Origin: Gliomastix tumulicola | Lineage: Eukaryota; Ascomycota; Sordariomycetes; Hypocreales; Bionectriaceae | Assembly (NCBI GenBank): GCA_001599755.1 | Contig: BCHX01000004.1 | Location: forward strand, 1,054,001 to 1,118,000 | Reading direction: 5' to 3' | DNA length: 64,000 nt | Shown: piece by piece, positions 1 to 10,315 of the stretch | Layout of the letters: every line of letters starts with the position of its first letter | Numbering within the stretch: the stretch's first letter is position 1 | Notes under the pieces: generated by a model | Database searches by the model: none | The model's input: the letters and a program-made list of their open reading frames with translations, nothing else | Told to the model about the DNA's origin: nothing | Position numbers and translations under genes: made by a program

Positions 1-570
1 ATAAGGCTGGGCGAAGTGGCTTTAGGAGTAGGTATTTTACTTGATGGCTGTGAGTGGCAACTAGTCTTGCACAGTGCCTCTTTCCCTTCCTTAACTGTTG
101 GAAGAAGTTTTCCTATGGCTAGAATAATGCGTAAAGTAGAAGAAACGTTCCAGCAGCTCGAGCGCTTGCATCCGACGCAAACACTCGTAGCTATTATTAT
201 ATGGTTATATCAGTAGTGCTAATTTCGAGTTCAGTCTTGCCAAATGTCCGTCTCTGCTTAAGGTACCGTCCGTCACAAGACGTATCTACTGCTACATCTT
301 CGCAATAGGGGTCTGGCTATCAAAGACTGGGCTTATTAATAAGATGTCATGAATGTACCGGGGCAAACGATGCTTGACGGCGAATGCGCAAGTGCTTGTT
401 TATCCTGCCCGCATTCTTACGAACGGAACCCCTTCCAAACAACACTCCGAATCCTGACTTTGTCCATAAATGGCAATTTTGTCATCGCCTATGATGCGGA
501 CTTCTATACGCCCAAGTCCGCACGCCGACGACATCCGCCAGCTATTCACAGCATCATGAGCCCAACAAGC
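1..570. other. Spacer at window edge, no gene seen
   Basis: No reading frame here has a recognisable family motif. The longest open stretches (16-216 and 349-618 on +) are short, lack splice or domain support and have ordinary composition. The right end is the promoter of the SDR gene that starts at 696. An upstream gene tail lying outside the window cannot be excluded. Confidence 0.6.
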
Positions 571-578
571 TATATAAA
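571..578 (+). promoter_or_regulatory. TATA box of the extended-SDR gene
   Basis: A perfect TATATAAA lies 118 bases before the ATG at 696. A second, weaker TATAAA-like stretch (ctataaag) is near 644. The spacing fits a fungal core promoter with a short leader of roughly 60-90 bases. This is inference from motif and position only. Confidence 0.5.
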
Positions 579-695
579 CCACGTAGATATCACCGTCGCG
601 TTCAAGTCACTGCCGTAAAACACCACCCTGCAGTCAGAATTACTATAAAGCCACTCCCTACGTGTACTCAAACTCGAACCATATACATATACAAC

Positions 696-1781
696 ATGTC
701 TACTGTTCCCCCCAACGGCCTCATCCTCGTCACCGGTGCGAATGGCTACCTCGGCAGCGTCGTCACCAAGACTCTTCTCGACAAGGGGTACAGGGTCCGA
801 GGAACCGTCCGCTCCGTGGACAAGTACTCCTGGATGCTGTCCTACTTTGGTCCTAATCTCAGCCTGGCCGAGGTGCCCGATATCAGCGCCGACAACGCCT
901 TCACTGAAGCCGTCAAGGGCGTTGACGGCGTAGCGCACGTCGCTGCCACCGTTGACCTGCACCCGGACCCGTCCCTCGTGGAAAAGACCGTCAAGTCTGT
1001 GATCAGCATCCTCGAGGCGTCTGCTCAAGAGCCTTCCGTCAAGAGAGTCGTCGTCACGTCCTCCTCGGATGCCTGCGCCAAGGTCCTCCAGGGCGTGCCC
1101 TATAAGATCACCACCGATAGCTTCAACTACGAAGCCCTCGAGGAAGCCAAGAAGCCCTGGGACGGCGAGAACCCGGCCTCTCCCGTCCGCAGCATGCAGG
1201 TCTACGCCGCCTCCAAGACGGCCGCCGAGCTGCGCGCGCGCGAATGGGTCCGCGAGCACAAGCCGGGCTTCGTCTTCAACACGGTCGTGCCCAACTTCAA
1301 CATGGGCTCCGTCGTCGCGCCCGAGAAGCTCGGCTTCGGAAGCAGCGTGGGCCTCGTCGCGTCCGTCATGCGCGGGTTCCCGTTCGGCCCGACCATGATC
1401 CAGTCGCAGTGGCACGTCGACGCCGCGGACACGGCGCTGCTGCATCTTGCGGCCCTGACGCTGGACGAGGTCCGTGACGAGCGGCTCATGGCTTTTGCGG
1501 ACAAGTTCACGTGGCCCGGGATCATCGACATTCTCCGCAAGCACTTCCCTGAGAGGGCGCATGCCCTGGCGCCTGTTGAACCCATAACCGTCAAGAACCT
1601 GGGTGAAGTAGACAATGCGCGCTCTGTGGAGATTCTGCAGAAGCTCGGTGGAAAGGGGTTCAGGACCTTGGAAGAGTCACTGGTTGACACGATGGAGGCT
1701 GTCATTGCCGTGGAGTCAGACCCGAACAAGGCCAAATCTCGTGTTGATCAGCTTGTTGAGACCTTGTCTGCATCTGCATAA
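696..1781 (+). CDS. Extended SDR, NAD(P)-dependent aldehyde/ketone reductase-like
   Basis: Single-exon gene of 361 residues. The N-terminal Rossmann glycine motif TGANGYLG (residues 13-20) is the TGxxGxxG form of extended short-chain dehydrogenases. The catalytic YxxxK is YAASK (Y170, K174), with the upstream serine in the VVVTSSSDA segment (residues 118-126). The layout matches the dihydroflavonol-4-reductase / yeast Gre2-like ketoreductase branch, which reduces aldehydes or ketones with NADPH in the cytosol. There is no signal peptide or membrane segment. The start is the first ATG after a TATA box and matches the usual family N-terminus. The gene converges on the TOG-domain gene with 269 bases between stops. 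The substrate cannot be told from sequence; a secondary-metabolism or detoxification role is inference. Confidence 0.9.
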   Translation: MSTVPPNGLILVTGANGYLGSVVTKTLLDKGYRVRGTVRSVDKYSWMLSYFGPNLSLAEVPDISADNAFTEAVKGVDGVAHVAATVDLHPDPSLVEKTVKSVISILEASAQEPSVKRVVVTSSSDACAKVLQGVPYKITTDSFNYEALEEAKKPWDGENPASPVRSMQVYAASKTAAELRAREWVREHKPGFVFNTVVPNFNMGSVVAPEKLGFGSSVGLVASVMRGFPFGPTMIQSQWHVDAADTALLHLAALTLDEVRDERLMAFADKFTWPGIIDILRKHFPERAHALAPVEPITVKNLGEVDNARSVEILQKLGGKGFRTLEESLVDTMEAVIAVESDPNKAKSRVDQLVETLSASA

Positions 1782-2050
1782 GGTACCGGGTCGTAGTCTG
1801 GCTACCATAATTGAGGCGTGTCATATCATAACAAGTCTATTCGTCAAGGCTCGCTCTGCAGGGCGCCTGTTCCCTCTGTCTACTTTGACAGTGCCCTCCT
1901 CCAATGTAATGTACGGTATATGCGTTCAATCATGAATGTAGTCGGACACAAGCCGTCCAAGGGAATATTACCGATATCAAATCTCAACTCGCTCCAAGTT
2001 TAACACCCTTCATCATCTCCTGACCGGGGAATCGTACATGGATTCTTGCC

Positions 2051-4834
2051 TCAAGGGCGAGCGTATCCTTGTTTTGCCTTTAGAAAGTTAGCCTCCGCGT
2101 CGCAGATGTCATCTGGAGCGCAAAGCACTAGTGTAACTCACCTTCATCTGTTCAATCCTTGCCTTCAGCTGGCTTGTCACCTCCGCCGCGCGCTTCCAAC
2201 TCTCAGCTCCATTATTGCTAGGTGTCGGGAGTGATGACGTCGGTCGTTCCCTAGAAGATCCGGTGCCAGAATCCCCGTTCTCGTCTCGATATGCCGCAGG
2301 TGGAATGCTTCTGAACCCTCTGGCAGGAGAGCCTCGACCGGACGATGCCGAGCTTCCAGCATATCGCATGTCGGGGCTTAGCTTGCTCCGAGGGTAAGGT
2401 ACTTCGCCATTTTCCTTCTCTTCCGAGAGTGTACTAGCAAAGCTCATTCGGTTCCTGCTCCCTGACGCGGAGCCCGAGTCTCTGTAAATTCCGACATCAT
2501 CGTGAACTGGCGAGGTGAGCCCTGGGCTTCCCATCCCTGAGGGCGTGCCCAGAGCCTCCGCATTGCTAAGTGCTCTCTTTAAGCGCTCTAGTTCTCGTCT
2601 CAGCCTTTCATTCACTTGCTCCGTAGCCTCGGTGTCGCTTCGGGCCCTAACAAGCTGGGTCTCTTTCGCTTTGATGCTCAAGACGTCTCGTGTGTGATCC
2701 TCAATAAGGCTGGCGTTCTGGTTCTTTAATTCATCAATCTCGGTCATGAACTTGCTTCGCTCTTGCTTCATCTGGTCGACTTGGCGTAGTAGCCTGTCAT
2801 TTGCTGCACGTAGCTCCTCGAGTTCAGCGCGTTCCACCGCCGCCAGACCGCTAGATGGAGGCGGTGACTCAGGGGGCATCTGTGGTGCCGCTGCAGCAGG
2901 CTTCGCTAGCGATCGACCAGCGAGCCCGCGGGTCAGACCACTGCGTGGCTGAGGAGGGGGTGCGTCGTCGTCAGGCATGACAGGTGGTCCAGCTGCTGGC
3001 CGCCTAGGAGATGCTGGCCCTGCCGGGGCACCGATTGTGCGTTTCTGAGGCGCTTTCAGGCCTGCTAGGCCAGAAGATTTGGGCATACCCAGCTTGCTAC
3101 CAGCCGCCGGCTTCGAAGCTGGTGGAGGGGCTGGGGGATCCTCGGCAATAGGAGTAGCTGCGGGCGCAGGCTTCTTTGCCACTGGCCGCTTCCCTCCGAC
3201 CACTTTCTTCGGGGCTGCCGCTGCCGGTGCGGGCTTAGGGACAGGCTTAGGCTTCTCCTTGGCCTTGACCTCAGCCGTCTCAAAGAATTCTTTGATCTTG
3301 GTCTTGCGGATGTCATCGAGGCCATCCAGAAGAGGCATCATTGCCCTTTCACCGATAATTTTCATGACGGTTCCCAAGATCTCAGCGCCACCATCTCTGA
3401 GAGCCGGGCTTGATTCCGAAAGAAGTTTCTTGCCTGATTCGCAGATAGAGGCAATCTCTGGCTTGGCGGGAACATCGCGGGTGGTTCGCAGGCAACGTAT
3501 GAGAAACTTCATAGTTCCCTCTTTGACCTGCGGGTTCTTGTTGCCAAGGTATGCTGTGATGTCCTCGAGGCAGTCGGACAAGCCAGTTGATGTAAAGGTC
3601 GCATCCAAAGCGGCTCCAAGGGCATCAGCGACAGAGGCCTTCTTCTCTTTCAAGCGGTCCATGATTGGCTGCATAACAACCGCTCGATATTTGGCAAACC
3701 CGGCTCGCAAGCCCTTGGCCAAAAGGTCGATACACTGCGCAGCTGTAGTTACTACAGCAACGTTTGCATCCTTCATGCATTTGGCCAAGCCCCGAACAAT
3801 TTCGTTGAAGTCGCTGTCCTTGATTCGAGGAACACTCAGTGCTTGGTGGAGGGCGTCCACTGCTTCCTTGCGATCCTTCCACTTCGACGAGGCAAGTTGA
3901 TCTGAGAAGGTGGATGGTACTTTAGAGAGGACGTCCTGAGGCTCGGCCAGATCGAAAACATCCATCTCCTCAGCTTCTTCACCTTCGCCCTGACCATCAT
4001 CATCATCGTCGCCTCCTCCTCCAGCCGCGTCCATCGCTGCCTGTTGAGATCGAAGCAATCTTTCCTGTTTCGGTGGCGGTTCCGACTTGATCTTCTCAAA
4101 TTGCGCTTCCAGGTCGTTCTGCTGTGTAGGCTTCAGGTCGTCCCAGAACATCGGCTTCATTGCCTCCCGAAGCCATCGGTAGAGCTCTACTGCCAGATTC
4201 GTAGCCTCTGCACGCACATTTTTGTCCGCAGCGCCGAAGGCCTTGGGCAGGCATTTGAGAACTGGTTTGGGATCCACGACCTTGGTACCGTAGTTGTGAA
4301 CGATTTGTGTCAAGGCGTTAATTGTTGCAGCAACGTTCTTCGGTACTTTGTTGGATAGACCTGGCAGCACATCCTCGATGACGGGTCCAGCGGTATCCAG
4401 CTCGATGTATAGTAACAAAGCCTCGACGGCATTCTGCTTTGTGGCAGCCCTGGTAGATGAGAGGCACTTCTCAACAATTGGCGTGATCGTGTGTCCTCTG
4501 GTCCTGAGACAGCCATCCCGGCCACCAAACTTAAGGAACGCGCAAAGTGCAATAATAGCTTCTTGTTGGGCGACAACGTTCGAGTCAAGGACAGCCGACT
4601 TCCATAGGCCAGGGTCGTTCAAGAACGGGCGGAAAACGGGATCGGATTCGTCGGGTGATATAGAGAACTGTTTCGCGGCGTCTTCGTAGCCAGATTTTCG
4701 TGCTTTCCAGACCTATCATGTATCAGTGTTAGTATGATCTTTCCGTGACGTCGGACTCGGAGGGAGGGGCGGACCTTATGGGCGAAGCGATCTTGTAGCG
4801 GAAGAACGCTGTAGTCTTCCTCCTGTTCAGCCAT
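2051..4834 (-). CDS. TOG-domain microtubule polymerase, XMAP215/Stu2/Alp14 family
   Basis: Predicted complement(join(2051..2077,2142..4712,4775..4834)), 885 residues. Exon 1 encodes MAEQEEDYSVLPLQDRFAHK and runs in phase 0 into VWKARKSGYEDAAK, the typical start of a first TOG domain. The 3' intron has GTGAGT and a GCTAAC branch point, and ends QMKAKQGYARP. Order: TOG1 (about 20-245), an acidic linker, TOG2 (about 275-515), a Pro/Lys/Ala-rich basic linker that should contact the microtubule lattice (about 520-640), a coiled coil for dimerisation (about 650-745), a Ser-rich region, and a C-terminal helix. Two TOGs plus a coiled coil is the fungal Stu2/Alp14 architecture; these proteins bind tubulin and speed plus-end growth at spindle poles and kinetochores. 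The first donor (GTCCGC) is weak, and the 3' acceptor (TAAAG) is not the usual CAG/TAG, so the last nine codons are less certain. Confidence 0.9.
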
Positions 4835-6308
4835 GGTAATGTGCTTCTCAACCTCGCGATTGTTCTCGTTCTCGCTTGAAATGCGCAGAGAGCGCTTCAA
4901 ATAGCTGTATAGCCTCTGGTGCGAAGGGGTATTTCGGAACCGCTGGGCTACTCTGCGTATCAGCAATCGAGCTTGTTGGGGGCGCTGACGGATCTCCATT
5001 TCTTGGAAATGACTGGTGCGCACTTGGACAAGTTGCGCAAGATGATTTGGGAGGAAGCGACATACCGAAGAGAAATAAATGCCAGCAAGAGCAGCAACAA
5101 AGATAAATGCGCTGCGGGAGAAGGGAGGACCAGTCCCCAAAATAGATGCGAGTTGGTTAGGCAAGCGACAGTAAGCAACTGGTCGCACTTGCCGTCGAAG
5201 TGTAGTTTAGAGTGGCGAAGACGACAAAGGGCCAAATCGAGGATCGCGGGCAGAACCAAATGCGTCCGAAGGCAAGCAGGTCGCTTGAGAATGTGGGAGT
5301 TGGCAGGCAGGTAGCAGGCAATGGAGGAAGGTGTAGTCGGTGAAAGGCAAGTGCCGGTGGGGACTCGGGCGCCAGCCAGAAGGTATCCAATGTCGCTGTT
5401 CGATTGGGGTATCAAGAAAACACGCTCTGCAGTGCATATGGCAGTGTAATGATGGCATACAAATGCAAATATCGCAAGGCCTGAAGAGAATCACGACGAC
5501 AAGCGAGGTGCCGACACGTGCGCAAAGAGTGTTGCCAGACAGTACCTGGAATGAGGGGGACCCGAGGGGGGGCACCACCAAAATTTCGAAATGTCAACAA
5601 AAGCGATTCCGCTAGATCCAGGGGTGGCATCCCATTCGTCCACATGCTGCAGGTCACCTGTGCCTGACATATTAAGGCACCAATGAGTCAAACGCTGCCT
5701 TGCCAAGATAAGATGCAATTCGATTCAATATTATTGTCCAAGAGCTACGTGTTTATTTCGGTTGCAGAGTCCTGCTCTCGTCCAGGGCAACCAACCGCTC
5801 CTCGAGGCCCTGGATCAGAGGGATCCTAGGAGCCATGAAGTGGGGTGACAAGAAACTCCAATACCCATCATAGTTGTTTGCACGCAGACTTAACCACGCT
5901 TCTTTGTCACCCCCTCGCAGCTTTAGCGCCATCGCCCCAGAAACGACGTCGTGCTGTATGAGATGTGCAGACTGACCTGCAGAGCAAGGACACAAGAACT
6001 GGGAGAAATGAGGTAGAGATAAGCATTAGACAAAACAACCCTGTTGTTTGCGATTAGAATCCAGTCCCGTTATCCTCATCAACATCATGTCACTTCAAGG
6101 AGAGACGGGAGCTTCCAGTATCACGTGGTGATACATGCTTATCTGTCCAGGACCCACTTGTCTCAAAAGCCCGGCCCAGCTTGACATTTTTGTGAAAGCT
6201 TCCGCCATGACAAACCTCTCGTCACCATCCTCGCCAGCTCGAATGGCTTTAAGACTATTTTCCGCCACGTTTCCCTAGGAAGCTGCCGGTCGCAATTTTG
6301 CTGGCACC
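4835..6308. other. Divergent intergenic region
   Basis: About 1.5 kb separate the starts of the TOG-domain gene (-) and the G-patch gene (+), so this is a shared promoter region. Open stretches here (for example 5207-5581 on -) are Cys/Pro/Ser-rich and show no family motif. I see no TATA box or RNA gene that I can defend. Confidence 0.6.
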
Positions 6309-8681
6309 ATGGCCAGTTCGCGTCCTTCGTTTGACCCCTCGCGGCTGACAAAGGCTTCTGCCGCGGATTATTCCTCCAGTGATTCCGAGTCGGAGGAGGA
6401 ACGGCGCATGCCGGGCGTGGACCCAGACGACAATGATTTCGGCGATTTCAATCCTCGGAAACGAAGACGGCTTGGTGGCAACTCGAAGGAAAAGGCTGCG
6501 TTAGGAATATTCGGGTCCGACAGCGAAGACGATGGACCGGGAAAGCAGTGGAAACGGAAGACGCTTCGCAACCGAGGCATGAACTTTGTATCGACAAACA
6601 CCACTGCCGAAGAGGTCGACGATGACCAAAATGGTGCAGAAAGCGATGAGGACGATGACGGCAAGCCTGTCTTCGGCAACAATATGGTGGAGGATGATGA
6701 AGCAGACGAGTCAGAAGAAGACGAGGAACCCCGACTCGGGATGGGCCTGGGCTTTTCCAAGTCAGGGCGTCTAGGCTCAACCGCGTTTACGCCGGCGACA
6801 TCGAACGGGAGGGGTACACCGCAGACAGATTTCAAAACGACATTCGACGGCAATAGCGTGCTCGGCAAAGGATTCATCCCTTCGTCAGCAAACGAGCCTG
6901 TCTTGAAAGAGACCAAGAATGGGAATGCCTCCCCACCACGAAACAAGGCCCAGCCAAGCGCATTCGCTGCCAAGGGGAAAATCAATGCCAAGTCATTCGG
7001 TGCCAGAATGATGGCAAAGATGGGTTATGTGGAGGGTCAAGGTCTTGGTAAGGAAGGCCAGGGACGAAACCTCATCGTTGAAGCCAACCTACGGCCCCAG
7101 GGTGTCGGCTTAGGCGCGGTCAAAGAAAAGACTGCGCAGGAACGCCAAGAGGAAAAGCGACAAGCACAGATGCGGGGAGAGACAGTAATCGATTCTGATG
7201 AGGAGGAAAAGAAGAAGAAGAAAGCCAAAGCCAAGAAGGCCCTGGGCGGAAGACAAGACAGCGGCTCCAGCACACCTGCAAGACAGAAGACGAAATACCT
7301 CACAGCTGAGGAACTGAAAGCTGCTGCGCCCGGCTTACACATCCCTGATGCATTCACGCCGATCCTCGACATGACCGGTCCAGGAGGGAAAATGCTCACC
7401 TCGACAAGCGGTATCATGACACCTACTTCAGGAGTATCCGACTCGGCAGACGTAATAGAGGCTCGTAAGCTTGCCAAGCGAGCCCAAGCAGATTTGGCTG
7501 CCTTCCTCGAAGAGTGGAAGCGTCTACAGGAACGAAACTCATATCTCGAACTTGAGCTCAAAGAACGAGAAGAGGAAGTGGAAGACCTGCGCTCCGAGTT
7601 TGCAAAGCTGAATCTGTTCTCCACCCTGATATCGCAAAAGCTCCTTGCGGCTACAGAATGGGATCAAGTGATCAGCTGCCTACAAGAATCAACCTCGCTA
7701 GTATCAGCCAGTACTGAACTCACTGACATTGTTGTGGCAGCCTTGTATCCCCACCTGCGCGATACGATCTGGGATCCCTTGAAGGACCCTTCCAAGTTTG
7801 CTACAGATATGAAAAGCATTCTGCCACTACTAGCGCAGCCTGCTCATGGAAGGAAGGCCGTGGGCAGATGGGACTCCTCCACAGATGGTCAGGATGGAGT
7901 GTATCGCAAACACAACAAGGCTACCACCGCGTACGAGACGATGATGTACAAAATCTGGCTACCCAGGATTCTCACGGGTGTGCGCTCATGGGATGCTCTC
8001 GATCCAGCACCGATGGTGGCTATTTTGGAAGCTTGGGATGACCTCATGCCTCCATTTGTTCGCGCCCAGCTTTTGGATAATATTGTGCGCAAACTTGAGG
8101 CCACACTGTCAGACTGGAATCCCAAAAAGCAACGGCGAAGCTATCAGTTGCCACACAGCTGGCTCTTCCCGTGGCTACCGTACCTACCAGCATACCACCT
8201 CGATCCCAAGGGAACAGGTCTCGTGGCCGACGTTAAGCGGAAACTGAGGCAAGTTGTCGACGCATGGGAGTTTGAACGCGGCGTCGTGCCTGGCCTCGAG
8301 AAGTGGCAGGAGATCCTAGGCAAGGATGAATGGCGGCGGCTTGTCATGTCACACGTCTTGCCTGCAATGGGCAAGTACATGCGAACGCACTTCCGTGTAG
8401 AACCTGCCGACCAGGGCCCTTACCTACCAGTGCTCACTGGCATTCTGCGCTGGGCCGACTTACTCGGAACCACCATGATCTCGGAGGTGCTGGTTCAGGG
8501 CGTGTTCCCGACGTGGTGTAGCAAACTGGAGGAATGGCTGGCGCTAGACCACGTTGACCTCGATGAAGTTGCGGCATGGTATGAGTGGTGGAGGGAGGGT
8601 GTATTTGCTGATTACGCCAATGTGCAGCGGGTGAGTAGTGAGCTTGATAAGGGGCTACGGGTGATGAACAATGTGGTTTGA
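6309..8681 (+). CDS. G-patch/GCFC spliceosome disassembly factor, TFIP11/Ntr1 (Spp382) family
   Basis: Intronless frame of 790 residues with a good start context (caccATGG). The N-terminus is acidic and Ser-rich with an ERRMPGVDPDDNDFGDF segment. A G-patch lies near residues 228-275, with the Gly pattern MGYVEGQGLGKEGQG and a downstream GVGLG. A Lys/Glu-rich nuclear-localisation-like stretch follows near 295-315, then a coiled coil (about 386-437), and a GCFC domain occupies the C-terminal half with Trp-rich segments such as WYEWWREG. This is the layout of TFIP11/Ntr1, whose G-patch activates the DEAH helicase Prp43 to release the lariat-intron spliceosome in the nucleus. It ends soon after the LDKGLRVMN motif, which is where related GCFC domains end. 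The role is by family; nothing in the sequence looks damaged. Confidence 0.92.
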   Translation: MASSRPSFDPSRLTKASAADYSSSDSESEEERRMPGVDPDDNDFGDFNPRKRRRLGGNSKEKAALGIFGSDSEDDGPGKQWKRKTLRNRGMNFVSTNTTAEEVDDDQNGAESDEDDDGKPVFGNNMVEDDEADESEEDEEPRLGMGLGFSKSGRLGSTAFTPATSNGRGTPQTDFKTTFDGNSVLGKGFIPSSANEPVLKETKNGNASPPRNKAQPSAFAAKGKINAKSFGARMMAKMGYVEGQGLGKEGQGRNLIVEANLRPQGVGLGAVKEKTAQERQEEKRQAQMRGETVIDSDEEEKKKKKAKAKKALGGRQDSGSSTPARQKTKYLTAEELKAAAPGLHIPDAFTPILDMTGPGGKMLTSTSGIMTPTSGVSDSADVIEARKLAKRAQADLAAFLEEWKRLQERNSYLELELKEREEEVEDLRSEFAKLNLFSTLISQKLLAATEWDQVISCLQESTSLVSASTELTDIVVAALYPHLRDTIWDPLKDPSKFATDMKSILPLLAQPAHGRKAVGRWDSSTDGQDGVYRKHNKATTAYETMMYKIWLPRILTGVRSWDALDPAPMVAILEAWDDLMPPFVRAQLLDNIVRKLEATLSDWNPKKQRRSYQLPHSWLFPWLPYLPAYHLDPKGTGLVADVKRKLRQVVDAWEFERGVVPGLEKWQEILGKDEWRRLVMSHVLPAMGKYMRTHFRVEPADQGPYLPVLTGILRWADLLGTTMISEVLVQGVFPTWCSKLEEWLALDHVDLDEVAAWYEWWREGVFADYANVQRVSSELDKGLRVMNNVV

Positions 8682-10315
8682 AAGCCCAACTGGAGACAAT
8701 GACTCGGTGAGTCTGTCACAGTTTGGCATCCAGTCTTGCCTACGATTCCGTCCACAATGCGATTCTCAATTTGGGGCGTGGAGAATGTCCTCAAATGTCA
8801 GATAATAGAAGCCATTTGCAAGCTGCTAGAGACCAGAGTCTCACATATCGCCCAACATTCACGGGACTGTACCGTACGGTGTAGTTCAAACATGGCTAAG
8901 AAGTCCTTCGTCACATGGAAGGACAGAAAACGTGGTAGGCTGCCTTATTGGGATTCCGTGGGTGTACGGGTCCAGGGTTCGTCCGTGGCAACGTCGAATC
9001 ATTCGCTGAGGCGTCAAGGCGTTCTTGTTCAGGTCAAGCTGAGCAAGGGAAAGGTAGCGCCTTCTGGACCCTGTGACCCGTTCGCGTCAGCCAATACAAG
9101 CGTAAGTGCGGACCGCTGGGCTGACATGCGGCGCCTGAGCTGGGGGAGATCCATCATCAAGAATTCCGCTCTATGAGACATGCAGTCGCACAGACGCTTC
9201 GAACATGTGACTGGATGGGAATGTCAACAAGATATTATTCCAAATCGCGGTAGAAGAGTTGGCCCGTCCCATCATCCGAGACTGCATTTGCAGTGAGTCT
9301 CACGTTGCCACGGCACGTTATGAGGATGCAAGACCTCCGCTCATTGGGCCAATGAATGGGAGCGACCAGACATGACGTTGGCACTTCGGGGTTTTAAACG
9401 TTAGATGCATGACCACTGATCAAGGGGCAATGCAGGCCAATCTGTCGGTGGTGCACCAACAAATAGATGCCCAACGTCTGGCTCACAAGAGGCGGTCAAA
9501 AGCAGCACACAACCACCGTAATAATGTCTCCGCGTAGTACAAACTGCAAACCTAATGATCTCCGACAGTCCACGAAATTTAGACGCTGTGATCCAGATCA
9601 ACAGCGCAACCTAATCATCCCAGCTGCTGATGTCTGTCCCGTGGTGGCGGCGGCCTTATCACACTGGTTCAGTGCGTTGTACCTGGCTGACGGCAACTGC
9701 TGCCACTGAGTGCAGGTACCCTATAGTGGGTCTGATGAGGTAGTGGTGGGCCAGGGTGCGCACAACCTGGAAGGCCCACTTTTACACCACCTCGCTGATC
9801 CAACAATCTTCACCAACCCCCAAAAGCCAAAGGACCGAGTGCCAGCCGCTCTCGTCCTCCATCTCCAACCTAATCGGAACATTCATACGCGACTCGTTTG
9901 CTCCCTCGACGCCAGCGACCGTGCAGCCAACACAAGCGACGTGTTTCTCCTCTACGACAGTCGAGCCTCCTACCGCCGTCCCCCGTTGCTGTGCGACACC
10001 GCCTCGGATCCGCCCAAGAGTCACTGAATTCGCCCCTAATCTGGTCAAATCCCACCTTGACTAATAACCCCCTCCTGGTATTGGTATCCCGACCTCTGCC
10101 AAACGTGCGCGCATCGCACATCCTAGCCTTGCTCTCCCGCCTACCAACCACCGCCAACGTAACCCAGATACCCCGACTCGACACGTCTTGCCTCATCGCC
10201 GAGTCCAATAGACCGAGTCCCTGCATGAACTGCCTTCCTGAGCTAGCAGCTGTCCGACCCTCTAACCGGTGCTGGTGCAGTCACTCGCCCAGCGCCGTGA
10301 CCTAGAGCCGCAAAC
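8682..10315. other. Intergenic region, promoter and leader of the SAPS gene
   Basis: No supported gene. The frame 8736-9176 (+) shows no family motif and is interrupted by ordinary spacer sequence. The last 500 bases are C-rich and pyrimidine-rich, as is common in fungal 5' leaders, and lead into the ATG at 10316 (caaacATG). Confidence 0.55.

Noticed and set aside
570..1562. 330-codon frame on the minus strand
   Set aside because: Antisense to the extended-SDR gene. It is Arg/Gly/Asp-rich, as GC-biased codons produce, and has no motif.
3079..3900. 273-codon frame on the plus strand
   Set aside because: Antisense shadow of the TOG-domain gene, with Ala/Gly runs from its Pro/Ala linker and no domain.
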